Part shown: in pieces, positions 1 to 8,789 of the stretch
Position numbering within the stretch: position 1 is the first letter of the stretch
How the letters are laid out: every line of letters begins with the position of its first letter
IMG/VR virus record: IMGVR_UViG_3300013132_003858
Location: 1-31,672 of that record
Reading direction: 5' to 3' (one strand)
Origin: a virus
Length of the DNA: 31,672 bases
The notes under the pieces: model-generated
The model's input: the letters and a program-made list of their open reading frames with translations, nothing else
What the model was told of the DNA's origin: nothing
Database searches by the model: none
Program-made: the position numbers and the translations under genes

Positions 1-3000
1 ATCCATGAATTATCAGAAAACATTGCCGGATCAAAAGAATTTTTAAATTCCGATATACTATTTCCCAATAAAGAAAGAGAATTAAATGATTCTGCTGCGG
101 TTCGAATTCTATCATTTGGCATACCTTCCATGCGAGATATAACCTCAGACATTCCAATAAATGCTGGACCAATCCAAGCAACATCTGTTATATTTGCGTC
201 TTCAAGTACTTCTTTTAATTCTGCAAAACCTCTTATTACTGGAGATAGCGCGCTCATTGATCTGGCTGCTGCTGACATTATTCTTGGATTAAATCTCGCT
301 CCAGAATATTCCGCTAAAATTGTAGGCAAATTTCTTCCCCCGTAATTATCTTCCGTAAGAGCTAATATTGCAAAGATAATTGGTTCAATTATCTCTGCTA
401 TATTTGTGCGGTTCTCTCCTGTTAGATTTGCAGTAGTTGTTTTTAAAGAAACTACACTAGTTGCAATTGATGATAATGTACCTAATGTAGTACTTAATTT
501 ACTTAAAACTGTTGTATCTATGTTTTCAGCTTTAAATTTAGTTAACCATTGATTAAATTTTAAACCTGGCGCACTTGTTGCACCAGATGGTGAATAAGTT
601 TGATCGGAAACAGAATAAATTATTGCAACTAACGGATTAAAAATTTCTTGAACTTGTGCCGCTGTCATCATAGATGATGCTCCCCCTTCAGTACCTGCAA
701 CTGTAAAAGCAGATTTCATTGCCGTGACAGATTCTGAAATTGTTCCAAGTAATTCCATTACGTTTTTTAGTTTTTTTACATGTTCTACATTAATTCCAGC
801 AACTTTGCGTAAACCCCTATTATCTATTAGATGTGTTTTAACTCCATCTAATATTGCATCTAAGATAGTAAAAAAGCTAAGTGGTCCCGTAAATAAATTC
901 CTAAAATTATCAATTATTATTGGAGTAAGTCCACCAGCAGTGCCTCCATCACCTTTAGCATTACGAACCATCCAATAAAATTGATTAACGGCATTTAAAA
1001 CACTTGTTATTAATTCAAAAACAGGAGCTAAATTTTTTGCTCTTGTACGTAATGACGAAGTATCAACACCGCGCAGTGATGCATTTAAATTAGTTATTAA
1101 TGTAGGTAAAAAATCTCGCAGGGCACCAAAAATACCTGTAAACATTGTGCCTAAATTAGTTATAGTGGCTGGATCGATTGTTCCGCCGCCGGAAGCACTA
1201 CTAACTAAACCACCGCCTACCAAAGATAATGATTTTGAAATCTCTCCTAAACTAGTAAAAAATGGACCTATAAATTTTGTTACAGGTTCTATTTTTTTAA
1301 CGTCTTCTTCTGATACGTCTTTTGCAAAATCTACTAAACTAGTTAGCAATGTTTTAATTGCTCCTCCAAATATTCCGCCGCCTTCACCTCCAACTAATGC
1401 GTCTGCTGTATTTGTAATAAATTGTCTTAAATTCGTTAAGGAACCATTATCATTTGATTCAAGCCCTTTTCCAGCACTAGCTACATTACTAACAAAATTT
1501 CCTATTGAAGTTAAAATATCACCATATGCCTTAGCTAAGGTTGCAATTTGCTCAGGAGGAGCAGTAATACCACTTAATATATTAATAATTCTAGTAGCTA
1601 TAACTCTGATTCCGGGATTTTCATTTGTTCCGTCTCCTATAATAACATCCAATATTCTCTTAGTGTCTCTTATAAAATCATCCATTGCCTCAGCAGTTGA
1701 TTCGTACCAGGAAGCTCTTTCGTGTACACCTTTTACTATGTCCGTAATCGCTGAGACAAATGTTATTACAGAACTCAAAATTGAAGTTACAGCCTCTATG
1801 TTTTTTAATTGACCTGGAGGAATTCCAGTTGCTATTGTTACTACTTGACTTAAAAAGTCTTTTGTCCTAGTCAATAATCCATTTCGTCCACCAATAAAAT
1901 TATTTATTTTAGTTAAAGTTGTCGTTAAAATTCCTCCATTTCCTTCTACGTCGCCAGAAGGACGAGCTAAACTAATTAAATCTGTAAATGCATTAATAAA
2001 ATCAACTAATATTTCAAATATTCTCAATATAATATTAACTTTATTTTCAGTTTCGGAATTCATTTCAATTCCTCTGGCTGCTGTTATTATAAGAGCTGCT
2101 GCTCCTAAAGCAGCAGCAACTGTAGCTCCAATAGCTATAAAAGCTACAGCTAAAAGACCACCAGCAATAAGAGCTTGAGGACCAGATAATGCCGCACCAA
2201 GAGCCATTGCAGCTATTGTTAAGGGAATTGACTGCCACATAAATTCACTAACTACGCTAATAAGATTTGCTAAAGATTGTACTTCTGCGCCCGACATTCC
2301 AGCCGTTGTCAATCTCATTATTCCAGTCAAAATAGCCATTATTCCGCCTAGAGCTAATATAAAACCTCCTACGGGAGCTAATCCGGCTGTTCCTGCTGCG
2401 GCAAATGCAGAAATTGCTATTGTTGCTAAAGCTAATCCACCAGCAACAACAAAGAATTCAGACATTGTTATCATTAAATCATGTATAATTTGTACCTGTT
2501 CAGGAGTTACACCTGTTGCTTGAACAAGCATAATAAATGCTCCAATTTCAACAAATGCAATAGCACCTAAAGCTGCAATAAATACTGCTATATTAGTCAA
2601 AGCTTTTTCTGCCCTTTTAACATTTCCTACTTGCGCTAAAGCTTTAGCCATGTAACCTACAGCAAGAACAATTGCAGCAGCTTCAGCTACCATTGCTCCT
2701 GCTAATGCAATACTGGTTGCAGATATTCCTAATCGTTGAATTCCAAACGCAAGCAATCCTATTTCTAGTAATAATGGAAGTAAACCAACAGCAATCATTA
2801 CTCCTATTTTTAAAGCATTTTCAGTAGCTTTACCCCATTTTACATTTAAATCGGCAATAGCTTTTGCTCCTTCTGCTAAAGATTGTAAAAATCCCTTAGA
2901 TGGAACTGGAGCAGCATCTGTTGGTGTAGGAGCTTTGGCAACAGCAGTTCCAATGCCAGCTATTCGTTTGAAAAAGTTACCAATTGTTCCGCTTAACGCC

Positions 3001-5252
3001 CCACCAGTAACTAAATTTCCTAAACCTAATCCAATTGATTTAAGAAAAAAACTACTAATTGCTCCAGCAAAAGCTCCCACTAGTGCTGGACCAAAAAAAT
3101 ATAATCCCATATAGAACATAATATCATTGCCATATTCTTCCCAATATGGTTCTAATGCTTTTATAGCTGCATCAATTGCAACATTAAATAATTCTACTAT
3201 AGCATCTTTTAATTGCGGAGCCATCTCAACTAACATTTCCCACAATGGACCAAATATCTCTATTATAGTACCCATAAACCCATCAGCAGCTTCAGTAATT
3301 CCTAAATCTGTTGGATTTTTAATATATCTAACTAATGCTTTAATACCATCAATTAATCCCTGAATAGCTACTCGACCTAATTGAGTTATAATACCTATTA
3401 TTGCTTTAAAGAAATTTTTTAAACCATTTAAAACTCCAATTCCCTCTGCGGAACTATTACTAAACCAATTTAAGAAATTATCTTTCAATGAATCTAAAAA
3501 TTTTTGAACTCCTTGTTGCGGATCTTTTGTAATATCACTAAAGAATTGGAAGAAGGTCTGTTTTACGCCAGCCAACATTTCTCTAAATCGATTTCTATCA
3601 AAAATGCGAGCGATTCCACCGAAGAATTGTTTAACTCCAGGAAATACATCTACGAACATTCGTCCAACTTGTGCGCCTGCCCAAAATGTATCTCTTAAAG
3701 CTCGCTGGATTGCCCAAAACATTTCTCGGAATTCTTTACTTCGCCGTATACCCCTTTCAAAGCCAGCTAAGAAATGCTGAATAAATCCACCTTGCAATTG
3801 GCTGCCAGATTTAATTAATCTTTCAATAGAATTGGCAAGTTTTTGCATTGCCTCTTCTTGAGTTAATTGTTTTTTAGAAGCTCCATCAGCAGCTTTTTGA
3901 ACTTGATCATAACTCATTGCTTGATTTTTAGAAGCAAAACCTAATTGAACAGCTTCAGCAGTAAGACCCGTTTGTGCAGCTAAAAGAGCACGTTCTTGTC
4001 TTGTCATTGATTCTACTGATTTACCAGTTGCAAAAAATGCTCGCCGCAAAGTTTCAAACCGTGCAGCCGGATCCTCTTCCCGTATCATTTGCATAGCATC
4101 AATATTCATACCAAATGCTTGCGATAACTGTGCAGCACCTTCAGCAGCTTTATCAAAATTATCAAATGCTTCTATTGTGCCAAGTATTGCTTTGAATTCA
4201 AGACCAAGTTTTCTTGTAAAAACTGCTGCTTGAGTCATTTCTTTGACTGTAATATTTCCAAAATTGGCAACATCACCGATCATTTCTCCAACATCAGCAC
4301 TTATTTGTCTTCCATTTATACCAAACGCCTCGCCCACCTGGAATGCAAAGGTAGTTATTTCTCTGCCTATTTCATTTACTGTGGTACCAAGAGCAACTGC
4401 TCGCTCACCAACGCCTTTAATACCAGCGTCCGACATTCCTAAGCCTTTCATATAGGCAGCAAATCGTTCAGTTTCATTAGCACTAGATGCAATACTTTTA
4501 CTTAAAACATTAAATGTTGCACCTAATTTTGTTGCATATTCTCTTAAAGTATTTAATTGTTCTGCTCTGTTACCAAATATTCGATAGGTACTAAGACCAG
4601 TTTCCGCTATAGCTCCATTTAAATTTTTCTCCATCTTTAAAAGATCGGCCGCAGAATTTTTAGTTAAATCACCAAATGCTTTTCTAACTTCTTCTAATGC
4701 TTGTCGCCATTCATTGCTTCCGCTTGTTTGCATATTTAAAAATGCATCCCATATCCGGAATGGAAGAGATAAAATAGCTGCACCTATTTGAAATATACTT
4801 CCCACCAAAGAAGTAACAAGAGAACCTGCACTTTTTAACAAATTAAAACTGAAAGCAAATCCTTGCATGGCACCCTTGGCAGCCATTAATCCAACAGAAA
4901 ATTTTGAAAAATGCTGGATATTTCCTAAAACCTTTTTCCCCATTTCAGATATTTTGGCATTTAGAACACCGCCTAATGTATAAAAATCTTGACCGGCTCT
5001 TGAGGCTCTGTCAAAACCACTAGATAGATCATCTCCAAGATCTTCTCCATTTTCTCGCATTTGTCGAATTACATCATTTAGTTGTGTCATCCCTTCGACT
5101 TGATCTTTTGGATTTATTTTTTGCATTGAAGTAACAAGTTGAGCCATTAAAGCAGATTGAACTTTGAGATTTTTAGATTGCGCTTCCCAAAGTTGATTTT
5201 GCCTCTCCAAAAGCTCATTCATTTGCTTTTGCTGATCAAGATTATTAGCCAA
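1..5252 (-). CDS. Tail tape measure protein (partial, C-terminus beyond left edge)
   Basis: The minus-strand frame is open from the left edge to 5252, at least 1750 codons, and I found no stop in the part I read codon by codon. The protein starts MANNLDQQKQMNELLERQNQ, a glutamine-rich coiled-coil-like N-terminus. An amphipathic helical region follows, then a long Ala/Ile/Gly/Leu-rich hydrophobic stretch at roughly residues 820-1070, then more helical sequence. That pattern and size fit a tape measure protein, which sets tail length and can insert in the host membrane. I chose the TTG at 5252-5250 because AAGAGGT lies about 8 nt upstream. The ATG at 5259 hits TAA after four codons, and the in-frame ATG at 5222 lacks a ribosome binding site. 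No lysozyme or peptidase domain was recognised in the visible part. Plus-strand ORFs here are shadows. It is divergent from the next gene across about 140 AT-rich bases. Confidence 0.88.
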   Translation of the reverse strand, partial: MANNLDQQKQMNELLERQNQLWEAQSKNLKVQSALMAQLVTSMQKINPKDQVEGMTQLNDVIRQMRENGEDLGDDLSSGFDRASRAGQDFYTLGGVLNAKISEMGKKVLGNIQHFSKFSVGLMAAKGAMQGFAFSFNLLKSAGSLVTSLVGSIFQIGAAILSLPFRIWDAFLNMQTSGSNEWRQALEEVRKAFGDLTKNSAADLLKMEKNLNGAIAETGLSTYRIFGNRAEQLNTLREYATKLGATFNVLSKSIASSANETERFAAYMKGLGMSDAGIKGVGERAVALGTTVNEIGREITTFAFQVGEAFGINGRQISADVGEMIGDVANFGNITVKEMTQAAVFTRKLGLEFKAILGTIEAFDNFDKAAEGAAQLSQAFGMNIDAMQMIREEDPAARFETLRRAFFATGKSVESMTRQERALLAAQTGLTAEAVQLGFASKNQAMSYDQVQKAADGASKKQLTQEEAMQKLANSIERLIKSGSQLQGGFIQHFLAGFERGIRRSKEFREMFWAIQRALRDTFWAGAQVGRMFVDVFPGVKQFFGGIARIFDRNRFREMLAGVKQTFFQFFSDITKDPQQGVQKFLDSLKDNFLNWFSNSSAEGIGVLNGLKNFFKAIIGIITQLGRVAIQGLIDGIKALVRYIKNPTDLGITEAADGFMGTIIEIFGPLWEMLVEMAPQLKDAIVELFNVAIDAAIKALEPYWEEYGNDIMFYMGLYFFGPALVGAFAGAISSFFLKSIGLGLGNLVTGGALSGTIGNFFKRIAGIGTAVAKAPTPTDAAPVPSKGFLQSLAEGAKAIADLNVKWGKATENALKIGVMIAVGLLPLLLEIGLLAFGIQRLGISATSIALAGAMVAEAAAIVLAVGYMAKALAQVGNVKRAEKALTNIAVFIAALGAIAFVEIGAFIMLVQATGVTPEQVQIIHDLMITMSEFFVVAGGLALATIAISAFAAAGTAGLAPVGGFILALGGIMAILTGIMRLTTAGMSGAEVQSLANLISVVSEFMWQSIPLTIAAMALGAALSGPQALIAGGLLAVAFIAIGATVAAALGAAALIITAARGIEMNSETENKVNIILRIFEILVDFINAFTDLISLARPSGDVEGNGGILTTTLTKINNFIGGRNGLLTRTKDFLSQVVTIATGIPPGQLKNIEAVTSILSSVITFVSAITDIVKGVHERASWYESTAEAMDDFIRDTKRILDVIIGDGTNENPGIRVIATRIINILSGITAPPEQIATLAKAYGDILTSIGNFVSNVASAGKGLESNDNGSLTNLRQFITNTADALVGGEGGGIFGGAIKTLLTSLVDFAKDVSEEDVKKIEPVTKFIGPFFTSLGEISKSLSLVGGGLVSSASGGGTIDPATITNLGTMFTGIFGALRDFLPTLITNLNASLRGVDTSSLRTRAKNLAPVFELITSVLNAVNQFYWMVRNAKGDGGTAGGLTPIIIDNFRNLFTGPLSFFTILDAILDGVKTHLIDNRGLRKVAGINVEHVKKLKNVMELLGTISESVTAMKSAFTVAGTEGGASSMMTAAQVQEIFNPLVAIIYSVSDQTYSPSGATSAPGLKFNQWLTKFKAENIDTTVLSKLSTTLGTLSSIATSVVSLKTTTANLTGENRTNIAEIIEPIIFAILALTEDNYGGRNLPTILAEYSGARFNPRIMSAAARSMSALSPVIRGFAELKEVLEDANITDVAWIGPAFIGMSEVISRMEGMPNDRIRTAAESFNSLSLLGNSISEFKNSFDPAMFSDNSW

Positions 5253-5389
5253 AAAACATTACCTCTTAACTCTTTTTAATTAGAATCTTTTTTCATTTTT
5301 AAAACAAAAATATTTTTTGAATTATTATTTTTAATATTTTTATTTGTCAATTGAGATACATAATATTATTTATTAAAAAAAGAGAATTT

Positions 5390-6079
5390 ATGTCAAAAAC
5401 AAATTTAAAATTATTAATTGAGTCCGTGGTAAAAGAAGAAAGAATAAAATACCTTCTAGAATCTGAAATTCTTTTTTCTGATCCAGATGCAGAAAAAATC
5501 TTTGATGAAATGAAAAAACTTTCTTCATTAAGAGATGAAATAGATTTAGAAACAATTAAAAATGAAATCAAAAAAAATATCCATAATTTTTCGGAACTAA
5601 AACCAAAAAAAGCACAAGAATTAGAAAACAGAGAAAAACAAGAAGGCAAACCAAAGACTGCGTTGCAAAAATTGCTAGCATTTTTAAATCCAGACAAAGA
5701 AGAAACCTTGTCAACTGAAGAAGAAAATATTTCTGAAGATTGGGAGAAATCTGTTGAGCGAGCCGCAGAAGCAATTATGGTAGCTAATTTATTGTCTCCT
5801 CATGAACAAGATCTTGATTATAATATCAAAATAAATGAAGCAAAATATAAAGGTCGTACCGTTCCACTTAATAAACCAATGCAAGGAGATGTTAAAAAAT
5901 TTAAAGTCTACGTAAAAAACCCAAAAACTGGGAATGTTAAAAAGGTTAACTTTGGCGATCCAAATATGAGAATCAAAAAAAGTAATCCAAAACGTAGAAA
6001 ATCATTTCGTGCTAGACATAAATGCGCCACAGCAAAAGATAAGACAACGGCTCGATATTGGAGTTGTCGTAAGTGGTGA
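5390..6079 (+). CDS. Phage protein with conserved basic C-terminal module
   Basis: A 229-residue protein. The first ~150 residues are acidic and helical (KIFDEMKKLSSLRDEIDLET and onward). The last ~75 residues form a compact basic module containing KFKVYVKNPKTGNVKKVNFG, FRARHKC and ARYWSCRKW at the extreme C-terminus. I recall this C-terminal pattern from many T4-like and other large environmental phages, where it is annotated only as hypothetical; its two cysteines and the ending are strongly conserved there. The function is unknown. I chose the ATG at 5390, after an AGAGAA-type ribosome binding site, over the TTG 39 nt upstream. The end nearly touches the NUDIX gene, so the two are probably co-transcribed. 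Confidence 0.8.
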   Translation: MSKTNLKLLIESVVKEERIKYLLESEILFSDPDAEKIFDEMKKLSSLRDEIDLETIKNEIKKNIHNFSELKPKKAQELENREKQEGKPKTALQKLLAFLNPDKEETLSTEEENISEDWEKSVERAAEAIMVANLLSPHEQDLDYNIKINEAKYKGRTVPLNKPMQGDVKKFKVYVKNPKTGNVKKVNFGDPNMRIKKSNPKRRKSFRARHKCATAKDKTTARYWSCRKW

Positions 6080-6081
6080 TC

Positions 6082-6627
6082 ATGAAAAAATTAAAAGAAA
6101 AAAAATATAAATTTCGTCACACCCCTTCTGGATATAAAAAGAAAATAACTGAAAAAACCTTTCTCCTGCCAAATGGAGAAACTTATACCAGTTTTATCGA
6201 TAATCAAGAAGATAGCGTAAATATATTTGCTATAACAGAAGATGAAAAAGTTATCCTAGTAAAACAATTTCGTCCAGGTACGGAAAAAATAGAATATGAA
6301 TTCGCCGGAGGCATGATAGATCCAGGAGAAGAGCCTATTGAATCAGCTAAAAGAGAATTACTAGAAGAAACTGCTCACGCTGGTAAAATGATGTATTTAG
6401 GAAACAGATCATATTCTCCTTATTCATCTGGGAAACGTCACATATTTGCCGCAACAAAATGTAAAAAAGTTGCAAAGAATTTAGATCTAGACCCAAATGA
6501 ATTTTTAGAAGTTATTTATGTCGATGTTCCTACTCTCGAAAAAATGCTTTTTGATTGTAAAATAAGAAATCCAGATTGTGCCTATATGGCATTACATCAT
6601 ATGGGTTATTTAAAATTCAATATGTAA
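6082..6627 (+). CDS. NUDIX hydrolase (ADP-ribose pyrophosphatase-like)
   Basis: A 181-residue NUDIX-fold enzyme. The Nudix box is visible at about residues 77-100 as GMIDPGEEPIESAKRELLEE followed by TAHAG. It matches G-x5-E-x7-R-E-U-x-E-E, with Ala in place of the usual late Gly. The preceding VKQFRPG and EYEFAGG segments are typical of ADP-ribose/nucleoside-diphosphate-sugar pyrophosphatases, so the substrate is probably a nucleotide-sugar or ADP-ribose. Phage NUDIX proteins are usually linked to nucleotide or NAD metabolism. The start is the ATG at 6082; two in-frame GTGs at 6073 and 6076 would overlap the previous gene's stop. The fold is clear and the substrate is inference. Confidence 0.88.
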   Translation: MKKLKEKKYKFRHTPSGYKKKITEKTFLLPNGETYTSFIDNQEDSVNIFAITEDEKVILVKQFRPGTEKIEYEFAGGMIDPGEEPIESAKRELLEETAHAGKMMYLGNRSYSPYSSGKRHIFAATKCKKVAKNLDLDPNEFLEVIYVDVPTLEKMLFDCKIRNPDCAYMALHHMGYLKFNM

Positions 6628-6634
6628 TCTCAAT

Positions 6635-7423
6635 ATGAAATCTTTATTAAAAGAATATATAGATACAATTGTTTCACAAGTAATACTTGAAACAATAGAA
6701 GAAGTTATTGTAGAGCCAAAAAGAATAAATCCTCTTGGTCTTTCTAAATTAAATCTATCTTCTAATGATGGAATAAATAACATAAAAACAGTTTATAATC
6801 AAGCTACCCCTGAAGAAAAAGAATATTGGGGAAGATGGTATTATCATGCCAAAGATGACGTAACAGATTTGGCTAATACTCACAATATTCCTTTTGAAAA
6901 GATGGCAGCAATTGTTGCTGTGCTATCTCCAGGAAACAAATGGAAAGGCAATTTACTGGCAGCAGAACGTGTTATGCAGGGCAGTCCAAAAGTAAATGCC
7001 TATCCTATATCTCTTGCAAAAGCAAATAAAATAAAAGACTCTGGTGACGTTTCTTTAGTTACAGGTCCAAAAGTTACAGTCTTTTATCAATCTTTACTAG
7101 ATCCAAAAAGCGTTGAAAATAATCTTGTTCTCGATGGTCATGCTATCAACATTTGGCGTGGAGAAAAAAGGGCATTAAAAGGATTAAAGAAGCCTTCTAA
7201 AGAAACCAGGCAAAAAATGGTAGATGATTATTTAAAAGCCGCTAAAGAATTAGATGTTCCAGTTCAATCTGTTCAAGCTGTCACCTGGTACATATGGAAA
7301 TACACGCCAGATGATATTCCAAAAACAACTTCAAATCCAACATTACATGCTCCAACAATAAAAAATCCAGAAGCAGAAACTCCTGAAGTTATCAGGAATC
7401 AAGATAAATCAGAAAATATATAA
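6635..7423 (+). CDS. Conserved phage protein of unknown function
   Basis: A 262-residue soluble protein. After an N-terminal helix comes a conserved-looking core with EKEYWGRWYYHAKDD, MAAIVAVLSPGNKWKGNL, LVTGPKVTVFYQSLL, LVLDGHAINIWRGEKRALKG and VQAVTWYIWKY. The tail is Pro/Thr/Glu-rich and looks disordered. I recall this core from other large phages, but no function is established to my knowledge. The short helical segments with a Gly-rich turn could suggest a helix-hairpin-helix or glycosylase-like all-helical fold, which is only a guess. It follows the NUDIX gene by 7 nt and continues the same plus-strand operon. Confidence 0.75.
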   Translation: MKSLLKEYIDTIVSQVILETIEEVIVEPKRINPLGLSKLNLSSNDGINNIKTVYNQATPEEKEYWGRWYYHAKDDVTDLANTHNIPFEKMAAIVAVLSPGNKWKGNLLAAERVMQGSPKVNAYPISLAKANKIKDSGDVSLVTGPKVTVFYQSLLDPKSVENNLVLDGHAINIWRGEKRALKGLKKPSKETRQKMVDDYLKAAKELDVPVQSVQAVTWYIWKYTPDDIPKTTSNPTLHAPTIKNPEAETPEVIRNQDKSENI

Positions 7424-7445
7424 AATACTTTTAAAATAAATTTGC

Positions 7446-7451
7446 CATAAT
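7446..7451 (+). promoter_or_regulatory. -10-like CATAAT just before the zinc-ribbon gene
   Basis: CATAAT lies six bases before the ATG at 7458, and there is no Shine-Dalgarno sequence between them. A transcript from this box would start at or next to the ATG, that is, leaderless. The same arrangement occurs before 13645, 16849 and 26673. No convincing -35 box is visible here. Confidence 0.35.
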
Positions 7452-7457
7452 TCCATT

Positions 7458-7751
7458 ATGGAAAAAGAAATTTTGACTTATTCAAATGGTAAAGTAGTCG
7501 TTGTAAAACATAAAGACAATTCAACAACAGTTCCATTATTTTGTAAAATCTGTGAATTTCCCATGAAAACAATGGAAGATTCTATCTCCTATAGAAAACA
7601 TGGAGTCTGTTCTCATTGTGACAATAGATGGACAAATACAAGGGGGGTGGACTGGACGAGTGGAACCCTACCCTATAAAGAATCAGAAGACTGGAATGAA
7701 TATATAAACTTAAGATTTATTTCCTCAAAACCAATAATTAATTTTAAATGA
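7458..7751 (+). CDS. Small zinc-ribbon phage protein
   Basis: A 97-residue protein. Two Cys pairs, CKIC (about residues 29-32) and CSHC (about 51-54), frame a KTMEDSISYRKHGV linker, a typical zinc-ribbon arrangement. It ends NLRFISSKPIINFK, with the aromatic WNEYINLRF segment just before. Such small zinc ribbons near terminase genes are common in large phages, and the function is unknown (nucleic-acid binding or assembly are both possible). There is no ribosome binding site upstream of the ATG, only a -10-like CATAAT, so its message may be leaderless. Confidence 0.75.
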   Translation: MEKEILTYSNGKVVVVKHKDNSTTVPLFCKICEFPMKTMEDSISYRKHGVCSHCDNRWTNTRGVDWTSGTLPYKESEDWNEYINLRFISSKPIINFK

Positions 7752-7771
7752 TCGGTAATCGGTAAAATATT

Positions 7772-8173
7772 ATGCTAGTAAAAGATTATAAAAAATTTGT
7801 AAACTTATCCAGACTCCTTAATAGCTCTTTTGGTTCTTCTGGAATGAATCATTCCCGTTTTGGTACCCATTCCCTAAAATATGAACTCCTAGACGATGGA
7901 TTCCTTAAAGTTCTCTGCCTTACAACTGTTTCTTTCCCTTCTGAAACTATGATGAGAGAATCAAGAAAACGTTATGAAAAAGAAGGTATGGCTATTATCG
8001 AAGCCGCTTTAAAAGATCTAACAGAAAGATATAAGACAGAATTTAATCAGGATATCTCTTGCAAAATTATGGAAGAAAGTTTTAATGATTCTTTTGAATT
8101 TTTAAACTATTCCCTATACAATCCAATGAAAAGAGCTTTATATAGAGTTGGAGTATTTGTTGAAATAGATTGA
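7772..8173 (+). CDS. Conserved hypothetical phage protein upstream of terL
   Basis: A 133-residue protein beginning MLVKDYKKFVNLSRLLNSSF. It has an N-terminal helix, a beta-rich middle (HSLKYELLDDGFLKVLCLTT) and a long C-terminal helix (EGMAIIEAALKDLTERYKTE), ending VGVFVEID. No catalytic motif is visible. It lies 4 nt upstream of the terminase start in the same operon. Position and compact alpha/beta look suggest a packaging or head-assembly accessory, but this is inference from position only. Confidence 0.7.
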   Translation: MLVKDYKKFVNLSRLLNSSFGSSGMNHSRFGTHSLKYELLDDGFLKVLCLTTVSFPSETMMRESRKRYEKEGMAIIEAALKDLTERYKTEFNQDISCKIMEESFNDSFEFLNYSLYNPMKRALYRVGVFVEID

Positions 8174-8177
8174 TCTA

Positions 8178-8789
8178 ATGTCAAGAATAAAGAAACCTAC
8201 AACGTCTGGTGTTGTTCCAAATAAAACAGAACAAATTAAAGAAATTATAAAATGTGGCGGAGATGCTTCCTACTTTATCTCAAGGTATGTAAAAATTTCT
8301 CACCCAACCAAAGGTACATTACCATTTAAAACTTTCCCATATCAAGATAATTGTCTCACCGCTTTCCAAAAGCATCGTTTCGTTATTACAAACAAAAGCC
8401 GTCAGTTAGGTCTATCTACTCTCTCTGCGGCTTATTCACTTTGGATGGCTGTATTTCAAAAAGATAAAAATATTCTTGTTATTGCTACCCGTCTTGAAGT
8501 TGCAAAGAACTTTATTAAGAAGGTCAATAGCATGTATAGCAACTTACCTAAGTGGCTTGTAATGCCACAGGTTAAGGCTCAATCTGTTCGTTATCTTGAA
8601 TTCTCTAATGGTTCTAAAATTCAAGCCGTTCCAACTGGAAAAGATGCAGGACGTTCGGAGGGATTATCTTTATTAATCATAGACGAATGTACATCTCCTT
8701 CTACCTGTGTTATACTAAGAAATAAAGAAACAGGAGAAGAACGTGCCGAAAGCATTGGAAATTTGTTTTATTCCGACGAATACCGCTAA
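8178..8789 (+). CDS. terL: Terminase large subunit, N-terminal part fused to split-intein N half
   Basis: Residues 1-170 are the N-terminal ATPase half of a phage DNA-packaging terminase. ITNKSRQLGLSTLSAAYS is the deviant Walker A region and SLLIIDE is Walker B. Immediately after the catalytic Glu comes Cys (8688), opening a 33-residue intein N-fragment that reads CTSPSTCVILRNKETGEERA and ends SIGNLFYSDEYR before the TAA at 8787. The remainder of TerL lies in the gene starting at 10689. If both inteins are removed, the reading IIDE|CAHVEGIDELW restores the normal terminase motif. The protein alone cannot be a full ATPase and needs trans-splicing. Its 3' end overlaps the endonuclease gene in another frame. 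Confidence 0.9.
   Translation: MSRIKKPTTSGVVPNKTEQIKEIIKCGGDASYFISRYVKISHPTKGTLPFKTFPYQDNCLTAFQKHRFVITNKSRQLGLSTLSAAYSLWMAVFQKDKNILVIATRLEVAKNFIKKVNSMYSNLPKWLVMPQVKAQSVRYLEFSNGSKIQAVPTGKDAGRSEGLSLLIIDECTSPSTCVILRNKETGEERAESIGNLFYSDEYR
8688..8786 (+). other. Split intein N-fragment (IntN) in TerL
   Basis: These are 33 codons beginning with the catalytic Cys1 directly after the Walker B DE of TerL. The sequence follows intein block A (Cys, a valine strand, RNKETGE turn, SIGNLF helix). A usual split intein N half is about 100 residues, so this split point is unusually early, as in the known AceL-type TerL inteins. The fragment ends in a true stop. It pairs with the C-fragment encoded at 10689-11078. 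Confidence 0.85.

Noticed and set aside
130-4455. Plus-strand ORFs of 64-221 codons across the tape measure region
   Set aside because: They are shadows of the continuous minus-strand frame, with Ser/Ile/Pro-rich composition typical of antisense reading, and have no ribosome binding sites.
5347-5774. Minus-strand ORFs opposite the 5390 gene
   Set aside because: The opposite strand encodes the conserved protein; these are Phe/Ser-rich shadows without starts or motifs.
8787-8789. TAA after IntN as a simple sequencing frameshift of one long intein
   Set aside because: The C half has its own ATG and leader, and the endonuclease has its own start with a strong ribosome binding site, matching the known fractured-gene design.
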